Below, one piece after another: positions 1 through 5,239 of a stretch of 8,141 bases of DNA. The position numbers and the translations under genes are program-made. The stretch is from positions 1 through 8,141 of the forward strand of contig JAEXXR010000049.1 of the NCBI GenBank assembly GCA_023405705.1, read 5' to 3'. The notes beneath the pieces are model-generated. The model worked only from the letters and a program-made list of their open reading frames with translations, did no database searches and was not told the origin of the DNA. This DNA is from Actinomycetes bacterium (GTDB lineage: Bacteria; Actinomycetota; Thermoleophilia; Solirubrobacterales; Solirubrobacteraceae). Each line of letters starts with the position of its first letter. Positions within the stretch are counted from its first letter, which is position 1.

Positions 1-1
1 C

Positions 2-670
2 ATGACGGGGACCGAGCGACCGCCGGGCCCGCCGCCGTCGGCGAGACCGCCGGGCGCGAGCAGGTACGGCTGGCTGGCCGGTGTCGTCGCGCTGATCCTG
101 ATCGCCTACATCACGCTCAACACGCTCAGAACCGAGGGCCAGGGGTCGAGCGGCTTGCAGGCCGGTGAGCAGCTGCTCCCGTTCGCTGCACCGCTGGTCG
201 ACAGCGACCTGGAAGGCGACGCCAACGTCGCTCGCAGAGCCGACCAGGGCGCCGCCGGAAACACGCCCGCGTGCGACGTGACCGATCCGCGCGCGCTGAA
301 CATCTGCACGCTGCAGGAGCAGGGCCCGGTCGTGCTCGCCTTCCTGACCTCCGGCGCGGAGAAGTGCGTCCGCGAGCTGGACGCGATGCAGGAGGTCGCC
401 GGCAGATTCCCGCAGGTCCGCTTCGCGGCGGTCGGCATCAAGGGCAAGCAGGAGGACTTCCGCACGCTCGCGAAGGAGCACGGCTGGACCTTCCCGCTCG
501 CGCAGGACCGTGACGGCGCCGTCGCGAATCTCTACGCCGTCGCTGTCTGCCCGACCGTCGTGCTCGCCTACAGAGGCGGCGAGGTGATGGAGACCGCCCT
601 CGGCGACCAGGTCTCGACCTCGGAGAGGCTGGCGGCGAAGGTGCGGGAGCTGGAGAGGGGGCCGGCGTGA
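2..670 (+). CDS. Membrane-anchored thioredoxin-like (TlpA/redoxin-type) protein lacking the first active-site Cys
   Basis: The 222-residue protein has a Pro-rich cytoplasmic N-terminus (about 1-20), one membrane helix (about 22-42) and an extracytoplasmic thioredoxin-like domain (about 103-218). The domain shows the usual order: a beta strand (VVLAF, 110-114), the active-site turn, and a cis-proline loop (VCPT, 182-185). In TlpA/ResA-type proteins the turn reads WCxxC. Here it reads GAEKC, so the nucleophilic first Cys is Ala119 and only Cys122 remains. A second Cys (183) sits directly before the cis-proline, and Cys91 and Cys102 precede the fold. A standard disulfide reductase mechanism is therefore unlikely; a one-Cys, peroxiredoxin-like or structural role is possible. 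The ATG is the second base of the window, so an upstream start cannot be excluded, but the order charged/Pro-rich then helix looks complete. The stop overlaps the next start (GTGA), which implies translational coupling. Confidence 0.82.
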   Translation: MTGTERPPGPPPSARPPGASRYGWLAGVVALILIAYITLNTLRTEGQGSSGLQAGEQLLPFAAPLVDSDLEGDANVARRADQGAAGNTPACDVTDPRALNICTLQEQGPVVLAFLTSGAEKCVRELDAMQEVAGRFPQVRFAAVGIKGKQEDFRTLAKEHGWTFPLAQDRDGAVANLYAVAVCPTVVLAYRGGEVMETALGDQVSTSERLAAKVRELERGPA

Positions 671-1317
671 GCGAGCCGGCGTCGCGCCCCGGCTGGGTCT
701 CCGAGCGGCTGCGCGAGGAGTTCCCCGCGCTGGGCCTGACGCTGCTGGAGGTCGAGGTGCCTAGACCGCTCGGCCGCATCCCGCGGGGCGTGAGAGCGCG
801 CCTGGCGCTGATGGCCGACCGCTTCCGCGGCGCCGACGCACTCGTGCTGCGCCAGCGCCCGGTCCCGCACGCCTACCGCGTCTTCTTCCGCCACATCGGC
901 CTCGACCCGGACGTGACGCTCACGCCCGTGGAAGCGGCCGCCGCCGAGCGGCTGCTGCGCGGCGGCCTGCCGTCGCACGGCCTCCTGCAGGACGCGCTGA
1001 CGATCGCGGTGCTGGAGACCGGCGTCCCGATCGTCGCGCTCGACGCCGCGGCGGTCGACGGCACGCCGGGCCTGCGCCTGAGCGGCTCGGCCGAGCGCCT
1101 GGGGGAAGGGGAGACCGCGCCGGAGCTGCCGGCCGGGCGGATCGTCGTCGGCGACGAGCGCGGCCCGATCGCCCTCCTGTTCGGCGACGTCGCGCCCGAG
1201 CGCGTCGTGACGAAGACGACCCAGCGCCTGCTGCTCTACGCCGTCCAGGTCGACGGCGTCCCGGAGGTCCACGTCGACGAGGCGCTGTGGATCTGCCGGG
1301 AGACGCTCGAATCGTGA
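667..1317 (+). CDS. Solo B3/B4 domain protein (PheRS beta-subunit editing-domain type)
   Basis: This 216-residue protein resembles the stand-alone B3/B4 family (COG3382), homologous to the editing domain of the phenylalanyl-tRNA synthetase beta subunit. Visible family features are an aromatic/Arg stretch HAYRVFFRHIGLDPD (68-82), a following segment with an EA pair (89-90), LLRGGLP (96-102), a helix with the conserved DA pair (109-110), the strand PIVALD (121-126), LRLSGSAE (136-143) and a strand with GRIVVGDE (157-164). Known relatives are thought to bind tRNA or aminoacyl-tRNA and may edit mischarged tRNA in trans; the substrate here cannot be told. It is cytoplasmic, with no signal or membrane segment. 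The GTG start overlaps the upstream redoxin stop by 4 nt and has a purine-rich ribosome binding site (GGAGAGGGGG) about 5 nt upstream. A weak 5-bp hairpin (1313-1328) covers the stop codon. Confidence 0.8.
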   Translation: MSEPASRPGWVSERLREEFPALGLTLLEVEVPRPLGRIPRGVRARLALMADRFRGADALVLRQRPVPHAYRVFFRHIGLDPDVTLTPVEAAAAERLLRGGLPSHGLLQDALTIAVLETGVPIVALDAAAVDGTPGLRLSGSAERLGEGETAPELPAGRIVVGDERGPIALLFGDVAPERVVTKTTQRLLLYAVQVDGVPEVHVDEALWICRETLES

Positions 1318-1361
1318 CGCCCCTCACGCCGGTTCCACACCCGAAAGCAGCGCAGCGGCGT

Positions 1362-1390
1362 TAGAATCGCCCGAAGCGAGGAGGAGAAGG
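1362..1390 (+). promoter_or_regulatory. Putative -10 element and strong ribosome binding site for the 1394 gene
   Basis: TAGAAT at 1362-1367 fits a sigma70-type -10 (TANNNT). It is followed by a short leader carrying GAGGAGGAGAAGG, ending 3 nt before the ATG at 1394. No convincing -35 hexamer lies 16-19 nt upstream, so the promoter is a suggestion while the ribosome binding site is clear. It makes the coiled-coil gene a likely separate transcription unit from the redoxin-B3/B4 pair. Confidence 0.5.
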
Positions 1391-1393
1391 CGG

Positions 1394-1957
1394 ATGTCGG
1401 TCACCGACGCGAGCACGACCCAGCGCACCAGACGATCGGCCGGTCACCCGGCCCGAGACGCGCCCGCGCTCGTCCCCGGCTCGCCGCAGCAGTACGGCTA
1501 CATGCCGTCCCGCGACTTCGAAGCGGCCGCCCGCCGCACCCTGCGCCGCCAGGTCGCGAAGCTGGAGTCCGAGCTGGCACTGCTGGTCGCCCGAGCGAGA
1601 GCATGCGACGAGATCGACTGGTCCGTCGCAGCGCCGCCGCCGGCGGGCCCACGTCTCCTGGACCTTGGCGAGCTGGAGCACCTCCGCGACGACCTCGCCG
1701 ACCGCCTCCACGACGTCCGCGAGATCCTCGCCGCCCGTGCCGCCCGCGAGGCCGAGCGCCGTGCCCTCTTGGAGCGCATGCTGCGCGACCCTGCCGAGCA
1801 CCGCTTCCTCCGCATCACCCGCGCTGAGGTCGGCGAACCGGGCTGCGGCACCTGGGAATCCCGCCCCCGCCTGGGCCTGATCGGCATGCTCGCCGGCTGG
1901 TGGCACATCAAGATCTCCAGCGGCTGCCCACTATCGCTGGCAGTTCACCAGTTATAG
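1394..1957 (+). CDS. Hypothetical coiled-coil protein with Gly/Trp-rich C-terminal motif
   Basis: A 187-residue protein with no function I can assign. Residues 1-37 are polar and probably disordered. Residues 41-72 and 88-135 are Arg/Glu/Leu/Ala-rich with heptad-like spacing and should form two coiled-coil helices separated by a Pro-rich break (79-86). The last ~40 residues differ: CGTWESRPRL (151-160), GLIGMLAGWW (161-170), then HIKISSGCPL (171-180), with cysteines at 151 and 178. I recall a similar ending in uncharacterised proteins of the Solirubrobacterales, but that is memory, not a search. The hydrophobic GLIGMLAGWW stretch is too short for a normal membrane helix and may be an interface or membrane-dipping segment. 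The start is set by the strong ribosome binding site. Base composition matches the high-GC core; a lower-GC islet begins just after its stop. Confidence 0.75.
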   Translation: MSVTDASTTQRTRRSAGHPARDAPALVPGSPQQYGYMPSRDFEAAARRTLRRQVAKLESELALLVARARACDEIDWSVAAPPPAGPRLLDLGELEHLRDDLADRLHDVREILAARAAREAERRALLERMLRDPAEHRFLRITRAEVGEPGCGTWESRPRLGLIGMLAGWWHIKISSGCPLSLAVHQL

Positions 1958-1961
1958 ATTG

Positions 1962-1973
1962 CTAAGCGCTTAG
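1962..1973. promoter_or_regulatory. Perfect 12-bp palindrome, possible operator
   Basis: CTAAGCGCTTAG is a perfect dyad with no central spacer, so it is poor as a hairpin and better suited to binding a dimeric regulator. It lies 5 nt after the upstream stop codon and about 18 bp upstream of the -35 of the promoter at 1992-2021, at a typical activator distance (centre near -60 from the expected start site). No regulator gene is adjacent. Confidence 0.35.
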
Positions 1974-1991
1974 TAGTCGCGCTGTTGCGTC

Positions 1992-2021
1992 TTGACCTAG
2001 GCAATGCACCGCAAATAGGAT
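1992..2021 (+). promoter_or_regulatory. Sigma70-type promoter for the lipoprotein gene
   Basis: TTGACC (1992-1997) and TAGGAT (2016-2021) are separated by 18 bp, close to the TTGACA/TATAAT consensus. Transcription would start near 2028, leaving a leader of about 70 nt before the TTG start at 2099. The same layout (TTGACC-18-TACGGT) occurs on the minus strand upstream of the mIHF paralog. Confidence 0.6.
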
Positions 2022-2098
2022 GCCAGGTGCCGGTCGGGCGTCGTGTGACTACGGCGGCTGATTGATAGCGGTAGTGACGAATCGCCTTGGGAGGCGTC

Positions 2099-2716
2099 TT
2101 GAAACTAGTGGCGGCGATCATCGCTGTCTGCTTCGTCGTGATCGGATGCGGTGGGGAGCAGTGGCCGAGCGCGGAAGTGCAGGAGCCGCGAGTTGAAGCG
2201 CCATTGGCGCTGCTCGACCGTAGGGCCACGCCGAGAGATGTCTTGCCGGCATCTGCGGACCGCCTGCGGATACCCAACGTCGAAGTCGACCGTTCGTCGG
2301 CACGACGCGCGGTGCGGCTCAGCAACGGCTTCACGGTGTGGGCGGTCCGCGGTGAGCAGACTGGAGCGCCGGTGCTCGCGCAGGGCAGCAGCGTCGTCTG
2401 CGTTGCCATCTTCAGTGAGCTTTCGGTCGTCGCTGCTAAGTGCGTGGCGGAAACCGCGATCGCGGACCCAGTGCGGTCGCTCACGATGTTGAGCGGTGGC
2501 GCTGCTGGAGCGCCGGGCTTGCGTCCTCGCGAGGTGGTCATTGTCGGACTGCTCGGCGAGACGGGACGCGTACGACTGATTTCCGGCGATCACCGCACTG
2601 CGAACGTTGTTGGCGGCGTCTTCTGGATCCACACTCGGAGGGCCGTAAGGGGGCTCGCGTTTGACCGGGGCGGGGAGCCCTTCGTCGTGGAACTCGATGC
2701 GTGTCAGGGATGCTGA
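2099..2716 (+). CDS. Putative exported lipoprotein of unknown function
   Basis: From a TTG start at 2099 the product is 205 residues. It opens with MK, a hydrophobic stretch (3-15) and a lipobox V14-I15-G16-C17 followed by GG, so Cys17 should be lipidated and the protein held on the outer face of the membrane. Residues 20-65 are polar. The rest forms a beta-rich domain with a Cys pair (about 101 and 115) and a strand-turn segment around VVIVGLLGETGRVRL. This resembles, by my reading, the C..C and GLVPDGV-type pattern of small exported actinobacterial proteins. It ends in CQGC. GGGAGG at 2089-2094 sits only 4 nt before the TTG. An in-frame TTG at 2087 is unlikely because it precedes that site; a GTG at 2108 is possible but would trim the basic N-terminus. 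GC is visibly lower than in the flanking genes, with many T- and A-ending codons. Function unknown. Confidence 0.7.
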   Translation: MKLVAAIIAVCFVVIGCGGEQWPSAEVQEPRVEAPLALLDRRATPRDVLPASADRLRIPNVEVDRSSARRAVRLSNGFTVWAVRGEQTGAPVLAQGSSVVCVAIFSELSVVAAKCVAETAIADPVRSLTMLSGGAAGAPGLRPREVVIVGLLGETGRVRLISGDHRTANVVGGVFWIHTRRAVRGLAFDRGGEPFVVELDACQGC

Positions 2717-2840
2717 GATCGCATCGCGGAGGACGGCCGTGAGTCCAGCGCTCAATCGAGGTGGGGCCTGTCGTAAGGGCGAGGGTTGTGTCTCTCTGGT
2801 CGTGCATCGGTAGCAAGCCATTCAAACGAGGAGGCGAGTG

Positions 2841-3239
2841 ATGCGACGCTATGTCGCTGGCATGTGGGCAGTTGCGTGTGCGAGTTTGTCTATGTGTATT
2901 TTCGGGCAATCGGCGAAGGCCGATCAGATATACGGATTCTGCAACTTTGGAAATGAGTTGCAAGCGAACGCTCGCTGCATACATGGAGCCAACATCTGGC
3001 TCTACGGGGTTGGCGTTGGCGGCGGGGCACTCACGACGCCGGGAACCGTATGTGCGGGCGCGAAGACGAATAGAGATGGTTCTGGCGGTAACGCCCTGCC
3101 GTTCCGGTGCGAGTACATCGATCCTCAAGGGCTGATCTCGTTTTGGACGCCCGGCGGTAGCTCGAATTGGGGTTACGCCACGATCATCAATAGAAGCTCC
3201 CACTTCGTGTGGGTCTCTGGGGTGCTGCGAACGACGTGA
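2841..3239 (+). CDS. Small secreted protein with four cysteines
   Basis: A 132-residue protein. A basic start (MRR), a hydrophobic core (about 5-22) and an AKA-D site predict a Sec signal peptide cleaved after Ala27. The mature part has exactly four cysteines (34, 46, 71, 90), fitting two disulfides, and is rich in Gly, Asn, Ser, Trp and Tyr. It includes DGSGGNALPFRCEY (79-92) and a late strand with GYATIINRSSH (111-121), which suggests a compact extracellular beta fold. I recall similar small exported proteins in Solirubrobacterales but know no function. The start is ATG 2841, with GAGGAGG at 2828-2834 and a 6-nt spacer; a GTG at 2838 would be too close. My count gives 205 G+C of 360 bases over 2881-3240 (57%), far below the rest of the window. 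Codons such as TTT, TAT, AAT and ATA are frequent, suggesting acquired or fast-evolving DNA. Confidence 0.75.
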   Translation: MRRYVAGMWAVACASLSMCIFGQSAKADQIYGFCNFGNELQANARCIHGANIWLYGVGVGGGALTTPGTVCAGAKTNRDGSGGNALPFRCEYIDPQGLISFWTPGGSSNWGYATIINRSSHFVWVSGVLRTT

Positions 3240-3286
3240 TGTGGGCGGTCTGCGACATCGGCGGCATGGCGGATCGGCAGCTGATC

Positions 3287-3292
3287 TAAGCT
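3287..3292 (+). promoter_or_regulatory. -10 element for leaderless transcription of the 3301 gene
   Basis: TAAGCT (TANNNT) ends 8 nt before the ATG at 3301, so transcription should begin at or next to the A of the start codon. There is no ribosome binding site before that ATG, and no clear -35. It supports ATG 3301 over the in-frame GTG at 3241, which lies upstream of this element. Confidence 0.5.
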
Positions 3293-3300
3293 CTCGCGCC

Positions 3301-3807
3301 ATGGGCCAGCGCAGTCGTAGACGGATGAAGTCGCCTGGGGCCGGCGCTGGTGCGTCCGGCCCCGCGCGCGTGCAGAAGGAGACTTCGGCGGTGGCGCGGG
3401 ATGATGCGGCGCGGCGGTCGGCGCGCAGTCGGCGGGAGGAGGCTCCCGAGCCGCCTTGGGGGAGATTTCCGCTCGTCGAGCTGTGCGTGCTGGCGGCGAT
3501 CGGGCTGGGGGTCGCGGGGTTGATCGTCGGGGGGAGCCCGGGGAACGTGCTGCTGACCGGGGCGGTGCTCACCGGGTCGGTCGCGGGGCTGGAGGTCGCG
3601 CTGCGCGAGCATCTTGGCGGCTATCGCTCGCACACCGTGGTGCTGTCAGCGACGCTGGCGGTCGCCACGATGGCGGGGATGTTCTTTGCCAGAGTCAGCA
3701 GAACCACGATGGTGCCGATAGCGATCGCGGTCTTCGTCTTCGCCTTCTTCGGCTTCCGCGGGCTGTTCAAGAAGCGCTCCGGCGGCTTCGGCATGAAAGT
3801 CCGCTGA
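3301..3807 (+). CDS. Conserved-looking hypothetical membrane protein, four predicted TM helices
   Basis: A 168-residue protein with a basic, low-complexity N-terminus (1-55; MGQRSRRR start, Ala/Gly/Arg-rich) and four hydrophobic segments at about 58-77, 82-100, 112-130 and 136-153, then a basic tail (FKKRSGGFGMKVR). The segment between helices 2 and 3 holds REHLGGYRSHT (102-112). No enzymatic motif is visible. The long positive N-terminus and C-terminal Lys/Arg suggest both ends lie in the cytoplasm, consistent with four crossings. Possible roles are a small integral membrane scaffold or stress protein; I cannot assign one. The start is chosen from the -10 box 8 nt upstream. A reading from 3241 would add 20 residues of poor coding character across that promoter. 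A 9-bp stem begins inside its stop codon. Confidence 0.72.
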   Translation: MGQRSRRRMKSPGAGAGASGPARVQKETSAVARDDAARRSARSRREEAPEPPWGRFPLVELCVLAAIGLGVAGLIVGGSPGNVLLTGAVLTGSVAGLEVALREHLGGYRSHTVVLSATLAVATMAGMFFARVSRTTMVPIAIAVFVFAFFGFRGLFKKRSGGFGMKVR

Positions 3808-3836
3808 GCGGCCGGCCGCGCTGCGAGCGGCCGCTC
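3806..3836 (+). terminator. Terminator-like hairpin overlapping the stop codon of the 3301 gene
   Basis: GAGCGGCCG (3806-3814) pairs perfectly with CGGCCGCTC (3828-3836) across a 13-nt loop. The stem starts at the second base of the TGA stop (3805-3807). No T-tract follows, which is common for actinobacterial terminators, so function is inferred from position and strength only. Confidence 0.5.
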
Positions 3837-3887
3837 CGCGGGCAATCGCGACGTCCGCTGAGCGTCCTCCGCCGCCTCGCCTCTCTA

Positions 3888-3893
3888 TATCCT
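3888..3893 (+). promoter_or_regulatory. -10 element for leaderless transcription of the VOC gene
   Basis: TATCCT (TANNNT) ends exactly 7 nt before the ATG at 3901, and no Shine-Dalgarno sequence intervenes. It lies within an A/T-rich patch (CTATATCCT) that stands out from the surrounding GC-rich DNA. No clear -35. Confidence 0.5.
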
Positions 3894-3900
3894 CCGGCCG

Positions 3901-4365
3901 ATGGGCGTCGAACCTGACAACGAGCCGCGGCGGATGCGGCTGACCGGGCTGCATCACGTCACGGCGATCTGCCGGGACCTCGATCGCACGACCGGCTTCT
4001 ACCGTGACGTGCTGGGGCTCGCGCTCGTCGAGCAGGGCGTCAACGACGACGACCCGAGCACCCGTCACTTCTGGTTCGGTGACGCGAACGGGACGCCCGG
4101 GACGCTCATCACCTTCATGGAGTACCCGCAGCTGCCCGACGGCGTGATGGGGGCCGGCTCGGTCCACCACGTCGCGTTCACCGTCGAGAGCTCCGACGAG
4201 CAGCTCGCCTGGCGCGACTACCTGCGCGACCAGGGCGTCGAGTGCACCGACGTCTTCGAGCGCGGCGCCTTCCGCTCGATCTACGTCCGCGACCCGGACG
4301 GCAACATCGTCGAGATCGCCACGCGCGGCCCGGGTTTCGCGCCCGTCGGCGGCGCGGTCGCCTGA
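3901..4365 (+). CDS. VOC (glyoxalase/extradiol dioxygenase) superfamily protein, single module
   Basis: A 154-residue vicinal-oxygen-chelate fold protein made of two beta-alpha-beta-beta-beta motifs. The first opens with GLHHVTAICRD (16-26) and FYRDVLGL (33-40), and the second with VHHVAFTVES (88-97), ending in RDPDGNIVEIAT (130-141). Likely metal ligands are a His of the HH pair at 18-19, a His at 89-90 and Glu138, typical for mononuclear Fe(II), Mn or Zn sites. The N-terminal half closely resembles the start of MhqO/MhqE-type ring-cleaving dioxygenases (LHHVTAICRD, then VNxDDP, then PGTxITF). Those are, as I recall, about 310 residues with two modules, whereas this gene codes one module, so it may act as a dimer. 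The substrate (quinol, catechol, glutathione or thiol adduct) cannot be told. It has its own leaderless promoter and a weak 5-bp hairpin (4368-4383) 2 nt after the stop, and it converges on the mIHF paralog. Confidence 0.82.
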   Translation: MGVEPDNEPRRMRLTGLHHVTAICRDLDRTTGFYRDVLGLALVEQGVNDDDPSTRHFWFGDANGTPGTLITFMEYPQLPDGVMGAGSVHHVAFTVESSDEQLAWRDYLRDQGVECTDVFERGAFRSIYVRDPDGNIVEIATRGPGFAPVGGAVA

Positions 4366-4437
4366 GCAGCTCCCGGCCGAGCTACCCAGGGGCGTCGCCG
4401 CGCGGCAGCCTCCGGTGAGCGAGTTCTCGTCGGGCGC

Positions 4438-4465
4438 CGACGCGGGCGCGCAACCGGGCGCGTCG
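4438..4465 (+). terminator. Hairpin in the convergent intergenic region downstream of the VOC gene
   Basis: CGACGCG (4438-4444) and CGCGTCG (4459-4465) form a perfect 7-bp stem with a 14-nt loop, 73 nt after the VOC stop. It has no T-tract. A terminator for the plus-strand gene is the simplest reading, but GC-rich DNA produces such stems readily. Confidence 0.3.
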
Positions 4466-4472
4466 CGAACGA

Positions 4473-4492
4473 TCAGCGCCGTCAGGCGCTGA
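4473..4492 (-). terminator. Hairpin with the mIHF-paralog stop codon in its loop
   Basis: TCAGCGCC (4473-4480) pairs perfectly with GGCGCTGA (4485-4492). The 4-nt loop GTCA contains the TGA stop of the minus-strand gene (complement of 4482-4484). This tight 8-bp stem lies between two convergent genes and could terminate transcription from both sides. No T-tract. Confidence 0.5.
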
Positions 4493-4943
4493 CGAGATCG
4501 CGCGCCGCTTCGAGACGAACGCTTCCGCGCTCGATCTTGGCGTGCGCGTCCAGCTGAGCCGCCAGCGCCAGGCGCTGACGCTCGGTGAGCGAGCCGACGC
4601 TCTTCGTCTCCGCGATGCGGAAGATCGCGAGGAACTTCCGGCAGCGGGTGCTGCCCCAACGACGCTGACTCATCAGCACGTCTCCGATCGCCATGCTGCT
4701 GGCTTCCCACGGAGCGGAGAGGAGGACCTCCGCCGCCGTGATCTCGCCGTCGGCGATACGGCGCTTCAGTTCCGCGCGCGCCAGTCGCACGCGGTTGGCA
4801 CGCTCCAGGGCACGCAGGTGCTGCGGCCCAGGGGTCATCGTCGGCAACCCGTCCATCTGCACTCTTTCTCCCTGCCTCCGATACGAGTAGGCCTCGGCAG
4901 GCGACCCGAGCTTGAGGGGATCGGGGGCGTCTGCCGTCTCCAT
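4482..4943 (-). CDS. Diverged actinobacterial integration host factor (mIHF/sIHF) family protein
   Basis: Residues about 42-132 follow the actinobacterial IHF pattern: a long helix with ARAELKRRIADGEITAAEVL (55-74), a short linker, then a helical DNA-binding part (83-132) with IFRIAETKSVGSLTERQR (107-124), matching the usual LGI..SRRVRGLG.NQR region. Family members are small nucleoid-associated proteins that bind DNA without strong specificity and support recombination and nucleoid compaction. The helix-hairpin segment, normally LPGVGKVRA-like, is here QRRWGSTRCRK (93-103), so DNA contacts may differ and this is probably a paralog rather than the housekeeping mIHF. Start uncertain: ATG 4943 has no ribosome binding site but the extension has coding-like third positions. 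A GTG at 4862, with GGGAG 5 nt upstream, would give a 126-residue protein nearer the usual length of roughly 105. Promoter at 5038-5067; stop codon in a hairpin loop. Confidence 0.75.
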   Translation of the reverse strand: METADAPDPLKLGSPAEAYSYRRQGERVQMDGLPTMTPGPQHLRALERANRVRLARAELKRRIADGEITAAEVLLSAPWEASSMAIGDVLMSQRRWGSTRCRKFLAIFRIAETKSVGSLTERQRLALAAQLDAHAKIERGSVRLEAARDLVSA

Positions 4944-5037
4944 CGCCGAGCGGGCTCGAGCACGATCCGTGGCACCCGCGCTCTCCCTCGTAAGAGCGCG
5001 TCAGCCGTTGTGCGAGCCCGACCGGACGACGCTTCAG

Positions 5038-5067
5038 ACCGTATGCGGTTCTCCCCCGGCCGGTCAA
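5038..5067 (-). promoter_or_regulatory. Sigma70-type promoter for the mIHF-family gene
   Basis: Read on the minus strand, TTGACC (complement of 5062-5067) and TACGGT (complement of 5038-5043) are 18 bp apart. Transcription would start near 5031, about 90 nt before ATG 4943 or 170 nt before the alternative GTG 4862. It uses the same -35 and spacer length as the lipoprotein promoter at 1992-2021. Confidence 0.45.
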
Positions 5068-5158
5068 TGGAGAACTGGTCGAACGTGCGCTAGGAGCGGG
5101 GTTTTTGTGAAAAGTCTGAAAAGACGCTAATCGACGGTGCGCCAGCTCATATCAGAGG

Positions 5159-5217
5159 CGTTTCGAAGCGTGCGCCGGTCCGCACCCGAAACGAGACCAA
5201 CGGCCTCGTTTCGTGCG
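5159..5217. repeat. Repeat with two mutually exclusive hairpins in the 4944-5254 gene-free region
   Basis: CGTTTCG occurs at 5159-5165 and again at 5207-5213, each followed (after AAGCG in the first copy, directly in the second) by TGCGCC. Between them lies the inverted copy CGCACCCGAAACGAG (5181-5195). The central copy can pair left (CGTTTCG with 5187-5193, plus GTGCG 5170-5174 with CGCAC 5181-5185) or right (5187-5195 with CTCGTTTCG 5205-5213, plus 4 bp outside a CC bulge). The two folds exclude each other. It lies about 38 nt beyond the stop of the minus-strand oxoamine synthase, so a terminator is the simplest role. The rest of 4944-5254 holds the mIHF promoter; I see no gene there. Confidence 0.45.
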
Positions 5218-5239
5218 CCGAACGGGGGACGGCGGCCCA

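Noticed and set aside
2786..2816. TTGTGT...TAGCAA as a promoter for the secreted protein gene
   Set aside because: The spacer is 19 bp and both hexamers are weak; not reported as a feature.
2717..2840. Small RNA or extra peptide gene between the lipoprotein and the secreted protein
   Set aside because: No convincing promoter, hairpin or start with a ribosome binding site other than the one serving ATG 2841.
3241..3300. N-terminal extension of the membrane protein to the GTG at 3241
   Set aside because: The extension spans the -10 element TAAGCT, has no ribosome binding site and poor coding character.
2105..3572. Minus-strand open frames opposite the lipoprotein, secreted and membrane protein genes
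   Set aside because: The plus-strand genes have ribosome binding sites or promoters, signal sequences and TM helices; the antisense frames have none.
3646..5067. Minus-strand open frame of 473 codons crossing the VOC gene and the mIHF paralog
   Set aside because: It overlaps two recognised genes in other frames and spans a convergent intergenic region; no motif or ribosome binding site.
5159..5217. tRNA gene or CRISPR repeat
   Set aside because: The stems do not form a cloverleaf, there is no anticodon or T-loop pattern, and there are only three arms with no regular spacers.
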